Source: Mytilus trossulus (Eukaryota > Mollusca > Bivalvia > Mytilida > Mytilidae). From it: DNA of 64,000 nucleotides. Below the pieces are notes generated by a model. That model did not search any database, was not told the DNA's origin, and saw only the letters and a list, made by a program, of their open reading frames with translations. This document shows, piece by piece, positions 60,001 to 64,000 of the stretch. The DNA is taken from NCBI RefSeq assembly GCF_036588685.1, contig NC_086378.1, forward strand, positions 15,479,578 through 15,543,577. The letters are read 5' to 3'. Each line of letters starts with the position of its first letter. Position 1 is the stretch's first letter. Made by a program: the position numbers and the translations under genes.

Positions 60001-60590
60001 CGTATTATAGCATATATAATGAAACGCCAACACTGTCTTGTTATGACCATTTTCATTATATGATGTGCATTTACCTTTATATGATGTGCATTTACCTTTA
60101 TATGATGTGCACTTGTCATTATATGATGTGCACTTGTCATTATATGATGTGCACTTGTCATTATATGATGTGCAAATATCCTTATATGATGTTCAAGCAT
60201 CATTATATGATGTGCAAACATACTTATATGATGTGCAAACATACTTATATGATGTGCATTTATACTTATATGATGTGCAAATATACTTATATAAAGGTAA
60301 ATGCACATTATATAATGAAAAATGGGCATAAAAAGACAGTGTTGGCGTTCCATAATATATCCTGTGTCTTTGCTTTGGTGTGCTTACAAGGAAATGAGAC
60401 TGCTACGCCCTGTTTTGTGTTTTATAGAATTTTTGGGATTTTCTGCTTTTATGTAAACCATTTCAACTTACTTTCGTGATGATAGTTGAAAATGCAAAAC
60501 AAAGGTGTTTATATTTTCTTATCACAAAACAGGCAAACAATAATAAAAATAAAATTCTTACCATCGTCTTCATCCGTCGTCCTTGAACAT
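44884..60590 (-). CDS. Receptor B: cytoplasmic tail with ten tyrosines (partial gene)
   Basis: Six minus-strand exons (60590-60562, 53166-52993, 50267-50220, 49052-49029, 46934-46816, 45093-44884) join in frame to 200 residues and a stop. All junctions are phase-compatible; one intron has a GC donor. The peptide starts acidic (TTDEDDDG), carries PLYVTS, PVYGVV, QVYSQV, then a basic run KKKQKKKK, then TVYENYEKEF, EIYANG, KAYSPR, LIYADV, TNYAII and KNYANV. LIYADV fits the ITIM consensus; TNYAII fits the TxYxx(V/I) switch-motif consensus; YEN, YAN and similar fit YxN. No signal peptide, extracellular domain or membrane helix is in the window; they should lie right of 60.6 kb. It is called a receptor tail by motif content and by analogy with receptor A, its downstream neighbour in the same orientation. 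A soluble multi-tyrosine scaffold is the alternative. Confidence 0.75.
45235..45640. repeat. Intronic repeat of receptor B (copy 1 of 3)
   Basis: Homologous to 58140-58570 and, in its right part, to 47600-47800, all in the same orientation. Shared words: 'ggttgcactttg', 'aggatata.tttttacgaaact' and 'tcata'. Confidence 0.6.
46045..46140. repeat. Short dispersed repeat ('gacgaaacgcgcgtctggcg')
   Basis: This copy and 47050-47145 share about 85 of 95 bases and flank receptor B's 46816-46934 exon as direct repeats. A fragment is near 29468-29500. It is a very common mussel repeat in my recollection. Confidence 0.75.
46816..46934 (-). CDS. Receptor B tail exon: TVYENYEKEF and EIYANG
   Basis: 119 bp, phase 1 to 0. 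Its 3' splice donor appears to be GC (AAG|GCGAGT), the known minor GC-AG class. The reading runs on correctly into the final exon in phase 0. Confidence 0.7.
47050..47145. repeat. Short dispersed repeat, second copy
   Basis: Same family and orientation as 46045-46140, about 0.9 kb away on the other side of a receptor B exon. Confidence 0.75.
47600..47800. repeat. Intronic repeat of receptor B (copy 2 of 3, partial)
   Basis: Matches the right part of the copies at 45235-45640 and 58140-58570, including 'aggatata' and 'acgaaacttcat'. Confidence 0.5.
48600..48790. repeat. Nested palindromes
   Basis: AGGTCACTAG at 48618 is inverted at 48678-48688, and CTAATACGGTATATATGGGGTC near 48687 is inverted (gaccc..atataccgtattag) at 48770-48788. 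The second palindrome begins where the first ends. Confidence 0.6.
49029..49052 (-). CDS. Receptor B tail exon: 24-bp microexon
   Basis: Encodes NDTDIEL with split codons at both ends (phase 1 to 1); acceptor TTTTTTAG, donor GTAAGA. It is symmetric, so it can be skipped without a frameshift. Confidence 0.65.
   Translation of the reverse strand, partial: RTTQTLN
49990..50158. mobile_element. Truncated MITE (TTAAGTGCCA.TCTGCC end)
   Basis: It matches the right half of the element at 24937-25328, ending GCACTTAA. The left end is missing. Intronic in receptor B. Confidence 0.5.
50220..50267 (-). CDS. Receptor B tail exon: polybasic segment
   Basis: 48 bp, phase 1 to 1. Encodes KKKQKKKKIDKASMN. 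The lysine run could bind acidic membrane lipids or act as a nuclear-localisation-like segment. Acceptor TTTGCAG, donor GTATGC. Confidence 0.65.
50817..52586. repeat. Large dispersed repeat ('agaggctctaaagagc' family), intronic in receptor B
   Basis: It contains three tandem ~490-bp monomers, each with 'ataactcct...gggtcaactgacc' and 'ggggcagcaacccaacaac', and ends with a GACGACGG-rich tract and GGCCAGGTGAGCTAAAA. The same organisation is at 53250-55050. Confidence 0.85.
52993..53166 (-). CDS. Receptor B tail exon: three YxxV/YVT motifs
   Basis: 174 bp, phase 1 to 1. It holds DNPLYVTSGD, GPVYGVVNK and EGQVYSQVQK. Acceptor TTTACAG, donor GTACTG. Confidence 0.8.
53250..55050. repeat. Large dispersed repeat, second receptor B copy
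   Basis: Same boundaries and internal three-monomer structure as 50817-52586 and in the same orientation; the two copies flank the 52993-53166 exon. The terminal (GACGACG)n tract is longer here (54943-55000). Confidence 0.85.
55284..58034. mobile_element. 2.75-kb element with long terminal inverted repeats and 7-bp target duplication
   Basis: Termini CACTGGGGTAAAGCTGATGA are inverted at both ends. The first ~240 bp of each arm are near-identical, followed by tracts of GATGACCGTAA words. AAGAATA flanks both sides (55277-55283 and 58035-58041), a clear target duplication. No transposase frame is visible, so it is non-autonomous. A MITE (56372-56706) is nested inside. It lies in the receptor B intron between 60.56 and 53.17 kb. 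Confidence 0.9.
56372..56706. mobile_element. MITE with TTTTATAGAAAAT ends (copy 2)
   Basis: Homologous to 18659-19008 over its length. Here the right terminus is eroded ('aaggctttgtaaaa'). Confidence 0.7.
58140..58570. repeat. Intronic repeat of receptor B (copy 3 of 3)
   Basis: Same family and orientation as 45235-45640. Ends near 'tacgaaacttcatgtggtaca'. Confidence 0.55.
59582..59815 (+). mobile_element. SINE-like element with (CAAT)n tail
   Basis: The 3' part 'aaccgccaagaaatagccaa', then 'gtggcgctaaaacgtggcattaaaacacattcaatcaatcaatc', is typical of bivalve SINE ends; the 5' head is diverged. Intronic in receptor B. Confidence 0.6.
60012..60360. mobile_element. Foldback element around a 21-bp minisatellite
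   Basis: Arms 60012-60071 and 60301-60360 are inverted copies (AACGCCAACACTGTCTT). Between them are about 11 units of 21 bp built on ATGATGTGCA plus a variable A/T-rich half. The 21-bp period keeps frames open on both strands, giving spurious repetitive ORFs (MMCxxxY repeats). Confidence 0.85.
60562..60590 (-). CDS. Receptor B tail exon: 29-bp microexon
   Basis: Encodes CSRTTDEDD plus split codons (phase 2 to 1), acceptor TTTTAAG, donor GTAAGA. It is the most 5' exon of receptor B seen. It is short, so this call rests on phase fit and the strong donor. Confidence 0.55.
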
Positions 60591-63500
60591 CTTAAAAAAA
60601 CATGAAGTTTTAATCTGTGAGTTTTGGAAAGAATTATTTCTTAGTTTCGAAAAGATATTCACTCTTTAAATCTTATTGGCTATCATAATTGGTGTTTTCA
60701 ATTAGGAAATCTTGGTAAATTTTTATCTGCAACGCTATATAAAAAAGGCATTGCATTCTTTACATTTATCGAAATATATCGTAATCCGGTTTTCTGACAA
60801 TATAATTTTCGATTAGAATTGATAAAAATTACCTACATGTAGCAAAAAACGTAAATTATTTTCAAAATTGTCTAGTTTTGAGTACAGACATAATTATATA
60901 TAATATATACATGATGTTGGTCTAGGTATGGCATATAGGTCTTCTCGTTTCGCACATATAGACTAAAACGTGTATGTCTGAGTATAAACCATGCATTTTT
61001 GTCAATACTGTTTTAAGTTTTATGTAGTATACAACATACAAAAAATATGAAAACAACACTTTATTAATGAAGCGCTTTGTGATGGTTTACCTTCAATAGG
61101 AACATTCAAAGCGATATAAATGTGTCAGAGCCAAAATAATTGAAGAGCTATATGACAAAAAAAGGTAAAAATTAGTCAAATTCTTCTTTGCCTGAGGGAG
61201 TTGAAATCTTAGATTCATTATAATGTTTTTAATTTATAAACAGCCATCAAATTGTTTTACGTTCGTTGTTTGGTAAATGAACAGTTGAATTCCTCGTTTG
61301 AATTGTTTTACAGTTATTATTTCGGTGATTATTATAGATACTTTGCGGTATGGGTTTTGCTCACTGTCGAAGGCCGTACAACGACTTAAAGCTGTTGATT
61401 TCTATGCCTTTTTGTCTCTGGTAGAGAACTCGAGCTGTCTTGTTGGGAATCATACCACTTCTTCTTATTTTATATTTAATGTTTGAAATAAATCATTCCA
61501 ATACAACATATATCGTTTGTATTCATTGCATAAAACTTCTAGATTATAATGTACTACCTTTTAATCATTTCTTTGTCTCCTCCTACAAATCGAATGGAAA
61601 TTTTATGATGAAAAAAAAAGAATTAAAAGGTCAATTTTTCGGAAACAATTGACAGCTCTTTCCCTTATGTTATGTTAAACATAAGTTCAAAGCGGAATAG
61701 AAAATCCCTTAAAACAAGGTCAAGAACACATGATTCGCTATTGGGGATATGACATTGAGATTATACTTTCTTACTTTTGCCAAGGTCATTGCTCAACGAT
61801 CTCATTGCAATAGACAACATTAGTCTAAGACCTTTGGTCAATGCATATAATCTATTTTTGTTTTTCAGTTACTGTCTACCAGAGTAATGCCTCAAGGTCA
61901 AAGTTAGACAAGGATGCCCCAAAATGAATCAAACATCTTTCACTTATAACAATTTTTGATAGTATAATAGTTTTTGAGATTTCAAATAACAACGTGTTGG
62001 ATCAAATATCAGAGTCAATCAAGACATAATTCGCTATTTTGAACATGATCTTGACTGATGATCTTATGACCTTCCTCAAAATCATTGTTATTGCAATTGG
62101 TTCAGCACATTTCAATTAAGAGTTGAAAATGATTTTATATTTTCAGAAACCGTAAACAGGATTATGCCCCTTACGGAAAGATCAACCATCAAAATGAATC
62201 AAACGTTGGCACTAATCGATACTTCTTCAAGAATAATGCTTTCTGAGATTATCCTAAATCAACGGATAAGATCATAGGTCAAAGTCAAACTTAACATTTG
62301 CCCTTGTAGCATTTCCAAAGTCACATGAATTGATGATCATTGGTGAAGATCCTAGGTGGCTACAATTTACGGTTTCTGATATTAAGTTGCCAACCGACAT
62401 AAATTTCCAATGTGCAATAACCCTTTTCGAATCTAACGTAACGCAGTAATTTAGGTTAAGGTTAAAGGACATTAATCAATGTAATGAAGTAACAGATTAT
62501 GGACCTGAACAAATTTCGCCCTTTGAACTTTTGCTACCTACACGTATAACGGGTACAGTGTTGATACCATGCCAATGTTTATAGGTTTAAGCTAGATAAC
62601 TCTGGATCGACAACATTTAACGAATCACAGGATGAGTTCGGGATAGTGTTTGTCGCACCGATACAAAGTGTTAACCTGAAAGCGATATGTCTTACAGTTA
62701 CGGAGGTAAATTTTATCTAAGTGTGGCCGAAGAATAGTAATAATCAGAAGAAAAACAGTAAGATATTTCCCTTTTTGAAAAGAAAATACCTTAATAATGT
62801 AATTGTACCTGTTTCGAGGTTTTGCAGTACATATAGATTTATATCATTTGATTTTTTCTAAAAAAAAATTATGCAGACAATGTTGAAAAAGAAATCTCCA
62901 AACAAAACCCAACGGGGTAATATACAAATGCATATACACAGTAAATCTAACAGGTGAACTTAACAACGAAATGGAAATACAGAATATTGTGTACAAGTTG
63001 AATAATGTGGAATGATAAACATATATTGCGATGCGTCTTGGATCACTTGTTTCTTTTAACTTAAGCCCCACTACCAGTCTCACTAATAACCTTTCTTTTA
63101 TGATGTGCCAATATTCCTTTGCACTAGCTCTGCTATAACAATATTGATATCCGGAACAATGTGGAGTGTATTTTTGTTCTTTACGTCATACCTAAATTTT
63201 GCAACATGTGGTTAGCACCCGAGAAACACGTCGAATTTTCCATCAGTAAAACATTGTACTCTTTAGCTTGTTGGGTCTTTCAGTTCGTACCAAACTAGAT
63301 TATCTTACGCTTTTTAACAATGCGATAAACTTGGAATAAACAAAATAGTCAATTTTATCAGGAAATTATAAATTGTTTTTTTTAAAGTAAACTTTTCATA
63401 AGGCATTTTCGTTGATTTATGTTAGATTCACAGACTAGCGGAATTCTTATACCTGTACATGTAACGCTGTATTTGTAACCCAAAGAAATAATGTAGATTG

Positions 63501-64000
63501 TAGTTATATTTTTTCCGTATATCTGTTACAGCTTTATCATTGTTGGAACTACACCAGTAGACTAATTTACATGTCGTAGCTTTTGCTCTGGAAGTAATTG
63601 TAAAGGCAGATTAAAAATGGTTCTACAAATTCAGACTACAGACAAGGTCAAATGTTACCATCTAGTTATAAGATTAAACCTCACAACTCTTTAAATGAAT
63701 GACCCACAGCTGCTTATTATATAGATGTTTGGGATCCAGCATAATTTATATAAATACTAACAGATTTAAAACTGAAATAACCGGTAAATAATTACCAAAT
63801 AATAACTATTTGAGACCCAAGCATACACGTACGTACGAAGTCCCAGAGAAAAGGCATAGACTGGACTACACTTAAATAAGACTTTAAGAAATGATGTTTG
63901 GCCCTTTCTACTTGATGCACTAATTGAGCAAAACATGTAGTTTTTGAAAGCTTTAAAATAAAGAATAAAACACTCAGCAAACAAAAAAGTTACAGTAACA
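60591..64000. other. Right end: no exon identified, several repeats
   Basis: Expected to be intron of receptor B. I found no membrane-helix exon with a phase-2 donor. Repeats: 61060-61215 ('gcgcttt' and 'ttgaagagctata' family), 61340-61475 (the 484-660 family) and 61650-62470 (a diverged repeat rich in 'caaggtcaaag' and 'aaaatgaatcaaac'). From 62.5 to 64.0 kb nothing is recognised. Confidence 0.5.

Noticed and set aside
59868..60479. Frames of 161 and 171 codons on opposite strands
   Set aside because: Product of the 21-bp minisatellite within inverted repeats.

Overview
This window is AT-rich animal genomic DNA. The organism is most likely a marine bivalve of the mussel type (Mytilus-like). 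I base that on split genes with GT-AG introns, short phase-1 Ig/FN3 exons, and many dispersed repeat families I recognise from mussel sequence. No database search was possible. There is no sign of bacterial or viral origin. Exon models were built by hand from open frames, splice signals and phase bookkeeping.

Left part (1-23.8 kb): a two-exon, minus-strand integrase-core (DDE) gene lies at 3.9-6.1 kb. The 3' end of a plus-strand gene for a single-pass membrane protein lies at 8.0-8.9 kb. A complete minus-strand carboxylesterase lies at 9.7-12.1 kb, with an intact Ser/Glu/His triad, a signal peptide and a C-terminal HDEL. From 12.3 to 23.4 kb there are no genes, only inverted-repeat mobile elements (12.3-13.1, 14.0-16.6 with a second element nested at 14.2-15.65, 18.2-19.1, 19.5-20.4) and dispersed repeats.

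Right part (23.9-60.6 kb): two minus-strand receptor genes sit head to tail. Receptor A (39240 to 23875) is complete in 12 coding exons and gives a 709-residue type I membrane protein: signal peptide, four Ig-like domains, one FN3 domain, a membrane helix and a tail of about 95 residues. The tail carries six tyrosines and is built from small exons. Receptor B enters from the right edge. Only its cytoplasmic tail is visible (six exons, 60590 to 44884, 200 residues, ten tyrosines). Every exon junction in both genes is phase-compatible, which strongly supports the models. The tails contain YxN, YxxL/I/V, ITIM-like and ITSM-like tyrosine motifs, suggesting an innate-immune or cell-recognition signalling receptor cluster. 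The ligand and downstream partners are unknown.

The introns of receptor B hold large repeats: two copies of a ~1.8 kb dispersed repeat, a 2.75 kb element with long terminal inverted repeats and a 7-bp target duplication, a SINE, and several minisatellites. A recurring theme is arrays of short, often palindromic repeats bracketed by inverted termini (foldback elements). These leave frames open on both strands and mimic coding sequence. From 60.6 to 64.0 kb only repeats are seen; the membrane helix and ectodomain of receptor B presumably lie beyond the right edge.
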